From positions 1 to 49,261 of the forward strand of contig JAFSNG010000033.1 in NCBI GenBank assembly GCA_017447515.1: a stretch of DNA of 49,261 nucleotides, read 5' to 3'. Position 1 is the first letter of the stretch. Each line of letters begins with the position of its first letter. Source of the DNA: Prevotella sp. (GTDB taxonomy: Bacteria > Bacteroidota > Bacteroidia > Bacteroidales > Bacteroidaceae). This document shows, piece after piece, positions 1 through 7,371 of the stretch. The notes below the pieces were generated by a model that saw nothing but the letters and a program-made list of their open reading frames with translations, ran no database searches and had not been told where the DNA came from. The position numbers and the translations under genes are program-made.

Positions 1-261
1 ACGAAGGCTGTCACGATAAGTGTCGGCATAATGGCATACTTCGCCGTTTGGCAGCGGATAGTCACCTGTTTCAGTAGAGATAATGTAAAATATGTCGGCT
101 GCAGCCTGACGGTTGGTGACATACCATTGGGTAGAATCGCTGTAGTCAGGTGCAATAGGAACACCACCAGTACTCTTTTTGCTTCCTGAAAAACAGGACA
201 CCATCGTCATTCCGCACAATGTCAGGATGGCGGCCAGCATCCATAGCTTTGCCTTATTCAT
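1..261 (-). CDS. DUF3089-like lipoprotein, N-terminal part only
   Basis: The frame is open from the ATG at 261 to the window edge, giving 87 residues of a longer protein. It begins with a signal peptide ending in MVSC, a plausible lipobox, so the product is probably an outer-membrane or periplasmic lipoprotein. After a short spacer comes TQWYVTNRQAAADIFYIIST and then GDYPLPNGEVCHYADTY, which I recognise as the start of the DUF3089 alpha/beta-hydrolase-like family. The active-site part lies outside the window. The start overlaps the stop of the upstream lipoprotein gene by 8 bp (ATGAATAA), so the two are translationally linked. The family call is from memory of family members. The substrate is unknown. 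Confidence 0.65.
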   Translation of the reverse strand, partial: MNKAKLWMLAAILTLCGMTMVSCFSGSKKSTGGVPIAPDYSDSTQWYVTNRQAAADIFYIISTETGDYPLPNGEVCHYADTYRDSLR

Positions 262-625
262 TTTTATCTATGTAACCAAATATATCAATTGTTCCTACAT
301 CGTTTCTGACATTAAGATTTGGAACATATTCTTCCATCCTTGTTGTACCACTAGTTTTATCGACATAGAAATTCACGAAAGCCCCTGTATAACTACGGAA
401 TACCACCTGATAGGCAGAATCGGAATCTTCGCCCATCTGCACTCCCATGATGTCGGGATTATCTTTGGCCATGCTCCAGTCATACTCGCTATGGCAGTAA
501 TTGTTTACTCCTTCTAAGGCCATTTCTGCCGTTATCTTGCTCTGTGATTCCTTGGTGCTTTTAGAGTTGCATGAGCATAGAAGCATGGTCGCCAGTAGGC
601 ATAAAAGTGCAATCTGTTTCATCAT
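254..625 (-). CDS. small hypothetical lipoprotein
   Basis: A 123-residue protein with a signal peptide ending in MLLCSC, a good lipobox, so it should be lipid-anchored. The mature part is short and soluble and contains YQVVFRSYTGAFVNFYVDKT. I do not recognise a named family. It sits between an exported nitroreductase (23 bp upstream) and a DUF3089-like lipoprotein that overlaps it by 8 bp, so the three are probably one minus-strand operon. Two adjacent ATG codons (625 and 622) could serve as start; neither changes the signal peptide materially. Confidence 0.6.
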   Translation of the reverse strand: MMKQIALLCLLATMLLCSCNSKSTKESQSKITAEMALEGVNNYCHSEYDWSMAKDNPDIMGVQMGEDSDSAYQVVFRSYTGAFVNFYVDKTSGTTRMEEYVPNLNVRNDVGTIDIFGYIDKNE

Positions 626-648
626 TCGTTATCTTTTGTTGTTATTCT

Positions 649-1266
649 TCACTTGATGTATTTTACCTTGCTTTCATCGCGGGGCTTTGCCTCTGGCTGT
701 TCATCGGGATAACCGATGGCAATGATGTAGTTCAGCTGATAGTCCTCTGGGATGTCAAGACGGTCAAGAAAGAACTTGGCTTCAGGATCGGTCTTGATGA
801 AACGCACTGGACCGCCTAAACAGCAGGTGCCGAGTCCAAGAGACTGTGCTGCCAGCATCATGTTCTCACCCAGCAGACCAGCATCCAGTTCGCCGCCACC
901 CTTTGCTGGAGTGCAGACACAGATAATGTTGGGCGCATTGCGGAACATGTTCTTGAAGTTTTTGTCGCGATTCACCATATCTGGGTTCTTAGCCTTGAAC
1001 ACCTCGGTTACATCGGCAATCAACTTTTGGTCTTCCACCACGCGGACAACCCAAGGCTGACGGTTCATGCCGCTGGGTGCATTGATACCACAACGGACAA
1101 CAGCCTCCAGCTTAGCATGTTCTACGGGCTTGTCCAGATACTTTCGGACAGAGCGACGCGCCATGATGGTGTTAATCACTTCGTTATTGATAGACTGTGC
1201 CGATGTGTCCACCATACACATTGTAGCCAATAGGCAAATTGTAATCAGTTTCTTCATTTTTTTCAT
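649..1266 (-). CDS. nitroreductase family protein with signal peptide
   Basis: FMN-dependent nitroreductase fold: IMARRSVRKYLDKPV near the N-terminus is the usual R-R-S-x-R FMN-phosphate-binding start, followed by APSGMNRQPWVVRVV and, later, GENMMLAAQSLGLGTCCLGG. These enzymes reduce nitro groups, quinones or related substrates with NAD(P)H. What is odd is a clear signal peptide (MKKLITICLLATMCMVDTSA) ahead of the domain. Most nitroreductases are cytoplasmic, but exported versions occur in Bacteroidales. I start at the ATG at 1266 (MKKMKKL); ATGs at 1275 and 1257 are alternatives. A TAACTTTG element at 1308-1301 lies upstream. It is the first gene of the three-gene minus operon at the window edge. 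Confidence 0.8.
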   Translation of the reverse strand: MKKMKKLITICLLATMCMVDTSAQSINNEVINTIMARRSVRKYLDKPVEHAKLEAVVRCGINAPSGMNRQPWVVRVVEDQKLIADVTEVFKAKNPDMVNRDKNFKNMFRNAPNIICVCTPAKGGGELDAGLLGENMMLAAQSLGLGTCCLGGPVRFIKTDPEAKFFLDRLDIPEDYQLNYIIAIGYPDEQPEAKPRDESKVKYIK

Positions 1267-1300
1267 CTCAATCATTAGACAATTCTCTTAAACAATGGTG

Positions 1301-1308
1301 CAAAGTTA
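1301..1308 (-). promoter_or_regulatory. -7 promoter element of the nitroreductase operon
   Basis: TAACTTTG on the minus strand matches the Bacteroidota -7 consensus TAnnTTTG and lies 35 bp before the likely start codon. No TTTG stands at the expected -33 distance, so this is a partial match. Confidence 0.45.
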
Positions 1309-1316
1309 CGAAAATA

Positions 1317-1348
1317 TTTGGATTCTTCCTCATTTTTTCGTAACTTTG
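1317..1348 (+). promoter_or_regulatory. promoter of the HU-like gene
   Basis: TTTG at 1317-1320, a 20-bp spacer and TAACTTTG at 1341-1348 match the Bacteroidota promoter exactly. The downstream ATG is at 1371. It diverges from the nitroreductase promoter. Confidence 0.7.
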
Positions 1349-1370
1349 CCTCAAATTAACGCAAGAAAAT

Positions 1371-1996
1371 ATGCCACGTAAGACTGACGGAATAGAATTT
1401 GAGATTCATCCGCGCCCAACGAAGGGTGAGGACGGCAAACCGCTGCTCTATGTGCGACCCGCAAAGGGACGCAAGAAGAGCTTCAAGCAACTGGAGGATT
1501 TCTGCAACAAGTACCGCAACCTGCGCACAGGAGAGTTGCAGATGGTAATGGACATAATGATGGACGTTGTTGGGCTTTGGTTGTCAGACGGCTATCGTGT
1601 GGAGACTCCCATCGGCTCGTTTGCGCCTAAGTTGAAACTGCTGGGGAACATACAGACCCCAAGACCATTCATGGCAGAGACATCGTTTATGCGGGCATTG
1701 AGTTCATCCCTTCCAAGGAGTTCGTCAGGGAAGGCGGCAAGAACCGCGAGGGCTATCGCAAGAGTGATGCTCAGGTGGGTAACAGCCAGATGTACGACGA
1801 GAAAGCAATGGACGAGGCTTTGCGACGTTGCATGAAGTTGGGTTATGCGACGATTCCAGAGTTCATGATATTCAGTGGTCTGAAGCGTGACTCAGCCAAA
1901 GCTTATCTCGATAGCCTCTGCAAGGGCGACCATCCGCGTCTGTGGAAGGTTCGTGAGAGCCGCCGTTGGCTCTACTTCCCCAAGGCTGCGATTTAG
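1371..1996 (+). pseudogene. HU-like DNA-binding protein, frameshifted
   Basis: The first frame starts at 1371 and reads like the Bacteroidetes HU-type DNA-binding proteins (lysine-rich N-terminus, LRTGELQMVMDIMMD, GYRVETPIGSFAPKLKL). At the run of four G at 1643-1646 the sense shifts to another frame, which continues with TDPKTIHGRDIVYAGIEFIP and runs to the stop at 1996. Restoring one G gives KLLGEHTDPK and a continuous protein of about 209 residues. The C-terminal part (EKAMDEALRRCMKLGYAT to the end) looks like a small winged-helix module. The promoter is intact, so inactivation is recent, or the missing G is a sequencing or assembly error. As written, translation leaves the correct frame at residue 92 and ends at 1835. 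Confidence 0.75.
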
Positions 1997-2109
1997 CGAG
2001 GGCAGATTGGAACTTGTTCCATCTCTGCCGAGCGTGAGCACGCTCGACCGAAGGTCAAATAGGATACTTCTATAGAATAAAACTCGGTTTCGACCGACCG
2101 CTCCAGCAT

Positions 2110-2175
2110 ATAAGGGCGGGTGCTCCAACACATATGGGCGCCCGCCCTTATTCATGCGGGTACCCGCCCGAATCG
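2110..2175. repeat. GC-rich palindromic units with 22-bp spacing
   Basis: Three consecutive 22-bp units start at 2110, 2132 and 2154 and share a GGGCGGG or GCGGGT-like core. The second has the palindrome GGGCGCCC and the third GCGGGTACCCGC. Units one and two also pair with each other as a 14-bp hairpin (ATAAGGGCGGGTGC with GCGCCCGCCCTTAT, one G-U pair). The 22-bp period matches better arrays at 4365-4466 and 47469-47556. Confidence 0.5.
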
Positions 2176-2217
2176 AGCAAGATGCCGTCTCGCTCCCTGT
2201 TACATGCCGAAGATCAT

Positions 2218-2385
2218 GGGGTCGGTTCTACTGATCACTTTTGAAGTTTTTGTATTACACATAGTTCCTGACCCCCTGTGCACTTCCATCGGTTCAATTG
2301 TTTTCAAATGCGAAGGTAAGAGATACGAACTTATTCTCGAACATCCAAATTATCAACATAAAAAATGATCAGTAGAACCGACCCC
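2218..2385. mobile_element. MITE-like or paired-REP-like element with 20-bp inverted ends
   Basis: GGGGTCGGTTCTACTGATCA at 2218-2237 and its exact reverse complement at 2366-2385 bound a 128-bp core. Similarity extends about 4 bp further out with one mismatch (ATCAT versus ATCAC). The core has no transposase. The size and perfect ends fit a non-autonomous miniature element or a pair of REP-like sequences. No obvious target-site duplication flanks it, so the exact class is open. Confidence 0.55.
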
Positions 2386-2567
2386 GTGATTATAGGACTT
2401 CAGGGCTCAGCTAAGAGGTGTTATTGACAAGAAATTCTTCATCTTCAGACTGGTCAAGATTTTCGGTTAATCCACGCGGTTATGCAGGTGACCCAGAAAA
2501 ATAAGAATAATAGCTTTCTTTTAATCGTTGTATTTTCATTGATTAAGTAATATTTTTGTGTTTTATC

Positions 2568-2598
2568 TTTGTATTTACAATTATTATTTGTATCTTTG
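2568..2598 (+). promoter_or_regulatory. hipBA promoter
   Basis: TTTG at 2568-2571, a 19-bp spacer and TATCTTTG at 2591-2598 form a full Bacteroidota promoter. The hipB ATG is at 2627. A second TATCTTTG at 2564-2571 overlaps the -33 element. As in other hipBA operons, HipB probably represses this promoter. Confidence 0.7.
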
Positions 2599-2626
2599 CA
2601 CCCAAAATATATAAGCCATTGATAAT

Positions 2627-2929
2627 ATGTGGACAGAACTAAGTGATACAGCTATACTGAAGAGGCTCGGGGCGAGGCTGAAAGCCTATCGCATAGCAAG
2701 AGGAATGAAACAGCAGGAACTAGCCGCCGAGTCTGGTGTTGGTGTGAGCACCATCGCCAAGATTGAGAATGGGCAATCCGTTGCCCTCTCGCTACTTGTC
2801 AGCGTTATGAGGACACTTGGATTACTTGAAAACCTCGACCTACTTGTGCCTGAGCAAAAAACCTCCCCCTTGGAGTTGTTGAGAACGCAAGGGAAACAAG
2901 CTAAACGTGTAAGAACCAAGAAAGAGTAA
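2627..2929 (+). CDS. hipB: HipB-like antitoxin, XRE-family repressor
   Basis: A 100-residue helix-turn-helix protein: LKAYRIARGMKQQELAAESG then VSTIAKIENGQSVALSLLVS is a standard Cro/C1 helix-turn-helix at about residues 15-70. It lies 3 bp upstream of a full-length HipA kinase gene and is in the position and of the size of HipB. In the E. coli system HipB binds and inhibits HipA and represses the operon; I infer the same here. A basic C-terminal tail (KQAKRVRTKKE) follows the DNA-binding domain. Confidence 0.85.
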   Translation: MWTELSDTAILKRLGARLKAYRIARGMKQQELAAESGVGVSTIAKIENGQSVALSLLVSVMRTLGLLENLDLLVPEQKTSPLELLRTQGKQAKRVRTKKE

Positions 2930-2932
2930 GAA

Positions 2933-4237
2933 ATGGAAGAGATACCAGTCATACAAATCTATCTGTGGGACAACCTTGTGGGAGCCATGTCGTGGGATGA
3001 TGGAAGAGGCTATGCAGATTTCCAGTTTGATGACCGTTTTCGCAGGTCTGGCTTGGACATAGCACCCCTGATGATGCCATTGGCAAGAACCCGTGGCGTT
3101 GTCTCGTTCCCCACCAATGCAAGAACGAAGTGTTTCAGCGGCCTTCCTGGTTTGATTGCCGATGCCCTGCCCGATAAGTTTGGTAGCCAACTCATCACGG
3201 AATGGTTTGCCCAGCAAGGTAAGACGGAGAGTATGATTACGCCGCTCGACCGATTGTGCTACGTTGGCAAACGAGCTATGGGAGCTTTGGAGTTTGTGCC
3301 CGCTGCCAATGTGGAGGGCGTAAACGAATCGACTGAAATCTACATTCGGGAACTGATGGCTCTGTCTGAGTCTATCTTCAAGGAACGGAGCCGATTTCAG
3401 GAACTGATCCGACAGAACGACAAGTCTATTCTCGACATCCTTAAAGTCGGAACGTCTGCTGGCGGTGCAAAGCCAAAGGCGATTATTGCCTTCAATGAAG
3501 AAACAGGAGAAGTGCGTTCAGGCCAGGTTCCTGCACCAGAAGGTTTTTCATATTGGCTGTTGAAGTTCGACGGGGGCACCTATAGTGAGCATCATGAGAT
3601 AACCGATAATCCGCAAGGTATCGGAAACATAGAATATGCCTACTACAAGATGGCTACAGCTTGCGGCATCACCATGTCGGAGTGCCGTTTGTTGCCGGAA
3701 GGTGACTGCAACCACTTTATGACCCGTCGTTTTGACAGGACAACGTCAGGAGAGAAAATTCACATGCAGACGGCAGCTGGCATCGCCCATTTGGACAGAG
3801 ACATGCGCCATTCATACGAAGAGCTTTTTGGCGTTTTGCGCCGACTGGGTTTGAACTACAAGGACTTCGAACAGCTGTATCGCCGAATGGTGTTCAATGT
3901 CATCGCACGCAACCACGATGACCACACCAAGAATTTCTCCTTCCTGATGGATAAGACGGGGCAATGGTCGTTTGCTCCTGCATACGACGTCTGCTACTCG
4001 TACAATCCTGCCGGACACTGGACAGGCCGTCACCAACTTTCACTCAACAGTAAGACCGACGACTTCACCCGGGAGGACTTGTTGGCTGTGGCACGGAACA
4101 TAGGCATACGCGACGCCAACCACATCATTGAGAAGATTCGTTCATCTGTCGCTTCTTGGTCTGATACAGCAAAAGACTGTGGGGTAAGGCCAGAGCATAT
4201 AGAGGCTATTAGCAAGACTCTCCTGCTGAAAATCTGA
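2933..4237 (+). CDS. hipA: HipA-type serine/threonine kinase toxin
   Basis: A 434-residue HipA, close to the usual length (about 440). The N-terminal domain has SFPTNARTKCFSGLPGLIAD and DALPDKFG. The kinase part has GTSAGGAKPKAI (the serine-containing ATP-loop near residue 168), HFMTRRFDR, the catalytic RNHDDHTKNF near residue 326 and the metal-binding PAYDVCYS near 349. All key residues are visible, so it should be active. HipA kinases phosphorylate targets such as glutamyl-tRNA synthetase and stop growth; the target here is unknown. It begins 3 bp after the hipB stop, so the pair is co-transcribed. The gene sits among mobile-element remnants, which fits horizontal transfer. Confidence 0.9.
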   Translation: MEEIPVIQIYLWDNLVGAMSWDDGRGYADFQFDDRFRRSGLDIAPLMMPLARTRGVVSFPTNARTKCFSGLPGLIADALPDKFGSQLITEWFAQQGKTESMITPLDRLCYVGKRAMGALEFVPAANVEGVNESTEIYIRELMALSESIFKERSRFQELIRQNDKSILDILKVGTSAGGAKPKAIIAFNEETGEVRSGQVPAPEGFSYWLLKFDGGTYSEHHEITDNPQGIGNIEYAYYKMATACGITMSECRLLPEGDCNHFMTRRFDRTTSGEKIHMQTAAGIAHLDRDMRHSYEELFGVLRRLGLNYKDFEQLYRRMVFNVIARNHDDHTKNFSFLMDKTGQWSFAPAYDVCYSYNPAGHWTGRHQLSLNSKTDDFTREDLLAVARNIGIRDANHIIEKIRSSVASWSDTAKDCGVRPEHIEAISKTLLLKI

Positions 4238-4364
4238 ATGACCTATGCCGGTGGGGATCTACATTGACTTTTAAAGCGCATTTCTCCTTCAGCCTTCATG
4301 AGAGCTGGAGGAGAATTGTTTGGGGCGGCAGGAGTGACGGATAGTGCCGAAACAGCGTGACTGT

Positions 4365-4466
4365 GCCCGCCAGTTGATGGCAGCTTGCCCGCCAATCGTC
4401 GGCAGAGAGCCGGTAGTAAACTGGCAACGAGCCGGTAGCAGACTGGCAGTCGGCCAGTAGTAAACT
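4365..4466. repeat. degenerate 22-bp tandem array with palindromic units
   Basis: Units begin at 4365, 4387, 4409, 4431 and 4453 (the last is partial), exactly 22 bp apart. Each opens with GCC and closes its core with GGC. Units three and four read GCCGGTAGTAAACTGGC and GCCGGTAGCAGACTGGC, imperfect palindromes with 5-bp joints. There are no unique spacers, so it is not a CRISPR array. Because 22 is not a multiple of three and the region is intergenic, it does not encode a peptide repeat. Confidence 0.7.
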
Positions 4467-4632
4467 AAAAAAGACATAAATGACCCTTCAACCTTCACAA
4501 AATTTGTATTATCTACCTTTTAATCAAATTTTTAGCATCAAAATATATTCTTACGAACATTCATAATCCTTCATCAACCTTCACACAACCATATGGAATC
4601 AGGAAAGTCAAATACATGAAGGTTAATGAATG

Positions 4633-4668
4633 ATAAGAGGCACTTATTTTCAGATAAGTGCCTCTTAT
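4633..4668. terminator. perfect 15-bp hairpin
   Basis: ATAAGAGGCACTTAT at 4633-4647 pairs perfectly with 4654-4668 around the loop TTTCAG. The outer bases are A/T-rich on both sides, so it could terminate from either direction. It lies between hipA and the vapE-like gene and may insulate them, although 400 bp separate it from hipA. An operator role cannot be excluded. Confidence 0.5.
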
Positions 4669-4731
4669 TCAGCAATAAATGCTACTTAATGAAGGATGAA
4701 GGTTAAGTATTATGAAATAATTTGATAATTA

Positions 4732-4763
4732 TTTGGTAATATGAAAGAAATATTGTATCTTTG
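4732..4763 (+). promoter_or_regulatory. promoter of the vapE-like gene
   Basis: TTTG at 4732-4735, a 20-bp spacer and TATCTTTG at 4756-4763 match the Bacteroidota consensus. The start codon at 4784 leaves a leader of about 15 nt. Confidence 0.7.
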
Positions 4764-4783
4764 TACCCTGTTTAATCGAATAT

Positions 4784-6958
4784 ATGCCAAAGATTATGAA
4801 GATAAGCGTTTTTAAGCCGAAAGGCAACAAGGAAACGGTTGTAAGAGAGGATATTGAAACCATTGTTCGCGAATTGGCAGAGGGTAAGTACATCGGAGCC
4901 GTGCATCAGTTGCGCGAGTACTACCATCTGATGAACCCCAAACGGACGGACGACGGAAGGATGGAAACAAACTTCCGATTCAAGATGACACTGCCCAGAC
5001 TCTGTTTCACGGCAGAGATGGACAAGTATAAGGATCATTGCCGTCTGTTGACCTATAACGGAATCATCGTTCTGGAGGCCAACAACCTGGCAGACTACGA
5101 CGAGGCCGTGCAGATTCGCAACAAGGCTGTCCGTCTGCCCCAGACGTTGATGGCATTCTTGGGGGCCAGCGGACGTAGCGTGAAGATCGTTTGCAGGGGC
5201 GAACTGTTGCCAGACAATGGCGGCGGACTGCCAAAGGAAGAAGATGCAGAGCGTTTTCACCAACTGCTGTACAAGATGGCGCGCAAGGCCTATAACGCCC
5301 AGCTCGACATCACGCTCGACACGTTGAAACCGCTGATTCACAGAACGATATACATGTCTGCCGACCCAGACATGAAGTACCGTCCGCAGGCCGTTCCCTT
5401 CTATGTGGACATGAACGAGGGCCAGGAGGTGCAGCAGCCCAAGGCTCCCGCCAACGACGAAGAGCGGATGGCGATGTGGCAGGAGAATCAGTTGCAGCAC
5501 TATCTGATGCCGGGCCGTAGCCTCAAGCGCACCTACTTCTTGGAGTTCCAGTTCGTCATGACGGAAGTACTGGGCCACTATTTCGAGTTGCCCGACGAGG
5601 AGCGCCAGCAGGAACTGCTGATGCTCGTTGCCGCCAAATGTCTGGAATCGTGCATTCCCCAGGAGATTGCCATGAAATACACCATGCTCCACCCGGTGTT
5701 CAATAGCGACACGTTGCTCGTGGAAAAGACCTTCGAGAGTGTCTATCAGGTGAAGAACATGGAGGATTATATGAAACGTAATCGCATGAAACCGCCGAAA
5801 TGCATTCCCGAGGACACGTTGCTGATGATGAAGACAGACATCTTCCTGCACACCCACTACAAGATGCGCAAGAATGTGATGACCGGTGTGGCGCAGTATC
5901 GCGAGAACAACGATGAGGACGACGACTTCCGCGACCTTGACGACGAGGCACGCAACGAGATGACCATGCGTGCCAAGGAGATGGGGCTGAAGACGTGGGA
6001 CAGGGATATTTCGCGTTTCATCGATTCGCCTCGTATTGAGAAGTTCGACCCCGTGAACACGTGGCTCGAAAGCCTCATGCCCTGGGACGGCCGGGACCGC
6101 ATAACAGACCTTGCCGCACGTGTACCCACCAACCAGCCTCATTGGAAGGAGTATCTGCATATTTGGCTCTTAGGCATGGTAGCCCACTGGCAGGGCAGGC
6201 AGTCGTTGACGGGTAACGCCCTCGTACCTTTATTAATTGGCCGTCAGGGCTGTGGTAAGTCGAGTTTCTGCCGCATCCTGCTGCCCAGGGAGTTGCGCGA
6301 CTACTACAATGACCGTATCAATTTCAAGAACGAGACGGACCTGAACCTCGGACTGACGTCGTTCGCGCTGATTAATATCGACGAGTTCGACAAGACCACC
6401 TCGCGCCAGCAGATTCTGTTGAAGTACCTGCTCTCGACGGCAGACGTAAAATTCCGACCGCCCTACGGCAAGGCGTATAAGCAATATCGCCGCTATGCCT
6501 CGTTCATCGGTACCACCAACCAGCCCAAGCCGCTTCAAGATCCTACGGGTTCGCGTCGTTTCGTCTGTGTGGAGATTACGGACATGATCAATTTCGAGGA
6601 TAATCTGGAGCACGCCCAGATTTTCGCCCAGCTGAAGCACGAGATTGCCGAGGGTGCCCGCTATTGGCTCACCGGTGAAGAAATCAACCGCCTTATAGAG
6701 GAAAACGAACGTTTCCAGCGTATCGACTCGCTGGCGGAAATGATAGCCGAACACTACCGTCTGCCTGAGGGTGACGAGAAGGGTAGCTGGTATTCGTCAG
6801 GCGAAATCTTCAACACCCTCCAGGCTCACTACGGCAAAGGCACCATGCAACGCTATAGCCCGGAGAAAATCGGCAACATCCTCACTGGTCGCCAATACGG
6901 TCTCAAACCCGAACACAAATACAAGGGCAACTGCTACCTACTCATCAAGAAATCATGA
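4784..6958 (+). CDS. VapE/VirE-type P-loop protein (BT4734-like)
   Basis: A 724-residue protein of the kind found on Bacteroidetes mobile elements. Residues 1-200 resemble the VirE N-terminal, primase-related domain (MTLPRLCFTAEMDKYK). A VapE-like helicase domain follows, with Walker A GRQGCGKS at about residue 486, the acidic strand ALINIDEFDK and the sensor-like SFIGTTNQPKPLQDPTGSRR. The C-terminal 90 residues look like the DUF3874-type tail. Such proteins resemble phage and plasmid replication primase-helicases, so a replication or defence role on an element is plausible. No integrase or relaxase is visible nearby, so it looks like a stranded cargo or core gene. The start at 4784 fits the promoter; ATG 4796 is an alternative. 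Confidence 0.8.
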   Translation: MPKIMKISVFKPKGNKETVVREDIETIVRELAEGKYIGAVHQLREYYHLMNPKRTDDGRMETNFRFKMTLPRLCFTAEMDKYKDHCRLLTYNGIIVLEANNLADYDEAVQIRNKAVRLPQTLMAFLGASGRSVKIVCRGELLPDNGGGLPKEEDAERFHQLLYKMARKAYNAQLDITLDTLKPLIHRTIYMSADPDMKYRPQAVPFYVDMNEGQEVQQPKAPANDEERMAMWQENQLQHYLMPGRSLKRTYFLEFQFVMTEVLGHYFELPDEERQQELLMLVAAKCLESCIPQEIAMKYTMLHPVFNSDTLLVEKTFESVYQVKNMEDYMKRNRMKPPKCIPEDTLLMMKTDIFLHTHYKMRKNVMTGVAQYRENNDEDDDFRDLDDEARNEMTMRAKEMGLKTWDRDISRFIDSPRIEKFDPVNTWLESLMPWDGRDRITDLAARVPTNQPHWKEYLHIWLLGMVAHWQGRQSLTGNALVPLLIGRQGCGKSSFCRILLPRELRDYYNDRINFKNETDLNLGLTSFALINIDEFDKTTSRQQILLKYLLSTADVKFRPPYGKAYKQYRRYASFIGTTNQPKPLQDPTGSRRFVCVEITDMINFEDNLEHAQIFAQLKHEIAEGARYWLTGEEINRLIEENERFQRIDSLAEMIAEHYRLPEGDEKGSWYSSGEIFNTLQAHYGKGTMQRYSPEKIGNILTGRQYGLKPEHKYKGNCYLLIKKS

Positions 6959-7055
6959 ACAAGGGCAGATAAAACAAAAAAATTAAAAACATGTAAAATC
7001 ATCGGTCGACATTCCCACGGATGAAACGTATTAAATGGTAGTGCCTTCGTAGCCA

Positions 7056-7145
7056 TCAGAAAAAGATTTGCTCAGCGTCATCCGCACCCTCGCGGTTGTC
7101 GATGTAGTCAATCAAGATATTGGTGTCAAGAAATATCCGTTTCAT
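7056..7145 (-). pseudogene. truncated VapC-like PIN-domain toxin
   Basis: The 29-codon frame starts MKRIFLDTNILIDYIDNREG, the standard opening of a VapC PIN-domain ribonuclease with its first catalytic aspartate (LDTN), and stops after EQIFF. Full PIN toxins are about 130 residues, so at least three of the four acidic active-site residues are missing and the toxin must be inactive. Its ATG overlaps the TGA of the preceding antitoxin-like frame (ATGA), the usual TA junction. This is a relic. Confidence 0.65.
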
Positions 7146-7233
7146 CGCTCCATGATGTGTGCTAAGTGTTCATCCTGTGCCATTTCTATGGAGCCATCGG
7201 TGTTTCCTTGATTCTCTGTGCTAATGTTGTCAT
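7142..7233 (-). pseudogene. degraded antitoxin-like gene before the PIN remnant
   Basis: An ATG at 7233, correctly placed after a promoter, opens MTTLAQRIKETPMAP and then hits a stop. Another frame carries IEMAQDEHLAHIMER and ends with a TGA overlapping the PIN toxin start. The two frames are one base out of register and together would give only about 30 residues, far short of a normal antitoxin (70-90). I infer an internal deletion plus frameshift in the cognate antitoxin. Confidence 0.4.
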
Positions 7234-7260
7234 AATCCTAACATCTTTGGTTTCTGGCTG

Positions 7261-7291
7261 CAAAAATACAAAAATAATTTGAAATAACAAA
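7261..7291 (-). promoter_or_regulatory. promoter of the dead vapBC-like locus
   Basis: On the minus strand, TTTG at 7291-7288, a 19-bp spacer and TATTTTTG at 7268-7261 match the consensus. It points at the antitoxin-like ATG at 7233, supporting the view that a real operon once stood here. Confidence 0.55.
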
Positions 7292-7371
7292 GATATAAAC
7301 GAAAATATAACAAGAATCCAGCCCGGGCGGTGAGCTCGGGCTGGAATAGTGATGTATGGTAACTGGAAGGG

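Larger units (their letters stand above)
1997..2626. other. gene-free region with palindromic DNA and an inverted-repeat element
   Basis: This 630-bp stretch has no convincing gene. It holds, in order: a nested hairpin at 2001-2029 (GGCAGA/TCTGCC enclosing GGAAC/GTTCC); a second hairpin at 2030-2045 (GAGCGTG/CACGCTC); a long GC-rich hairpin at 2110-2151; a perfect palindrome at 2156-2167; a 168-bp segment bounded by 20-bp inverted repeats (2218-2385); and an AT-rich tail containing the hipB promoter. The first hairpin may terminate transcription of the HU-like gene, though no T-run follows. Confidence 0.6.
4238..4783. other. gene-free region upstream of vapE-like gene with iterated motifs
   Basis: This 546-bp stretch has no credible gene. 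It contains a 22-bp-period array (4365-4466), paired CCTTCA motifs at 4286/4293, 4485/4492 and 4568/4578, their complement TGAAGG at 4617 and 4690/4697, and a perfect 15-bp hairpin at 4633-4668. The vapE-like promoter is at its right end. The motifs could be operator or iteron sites for the downstream P-loop protein; that is inference. Confidence 0.6.
6959..7371. other. intergenic region with toxin-antitoxin remnants
   Basis: This 413-bp stretch separates the vapE-like gene from susD, which converge. On the minus strand it holds a good promoter (7291-7261), a short broken antitoxin-like frame and the first 29 codons of a PIN-domain toxin. At 7320-7345 the hairpin CCAGCCCGGGC/GCTCGGGCTGG lies just past the susD stop and probably terminates the susCD transcript. 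Nothing else was found. Confidence 0.6.

Noticed and set aside
2120-2368. 82-codon frame crossing the inverted-repeat element
   Set aside because: It begins in a hairpin, spans the element's left end and stops inside its right end. Amino-acid content is unremarkable and no start context or family is visible.
4365-4466. CRISPR array
   Set aside because: The units are contiguous with a 22-bp period and no unique 30-40-bp spacers. No cas gene is in the window.
4772-6160. Long open frame antisense to the vapE-like gene (462 codons)
   Set aside because: It mirrors a gene with clear P-loop motifs. Its sequence (rich in H, V, L) is what antisense reading of such codons gives, and it shows no domain or promoter.
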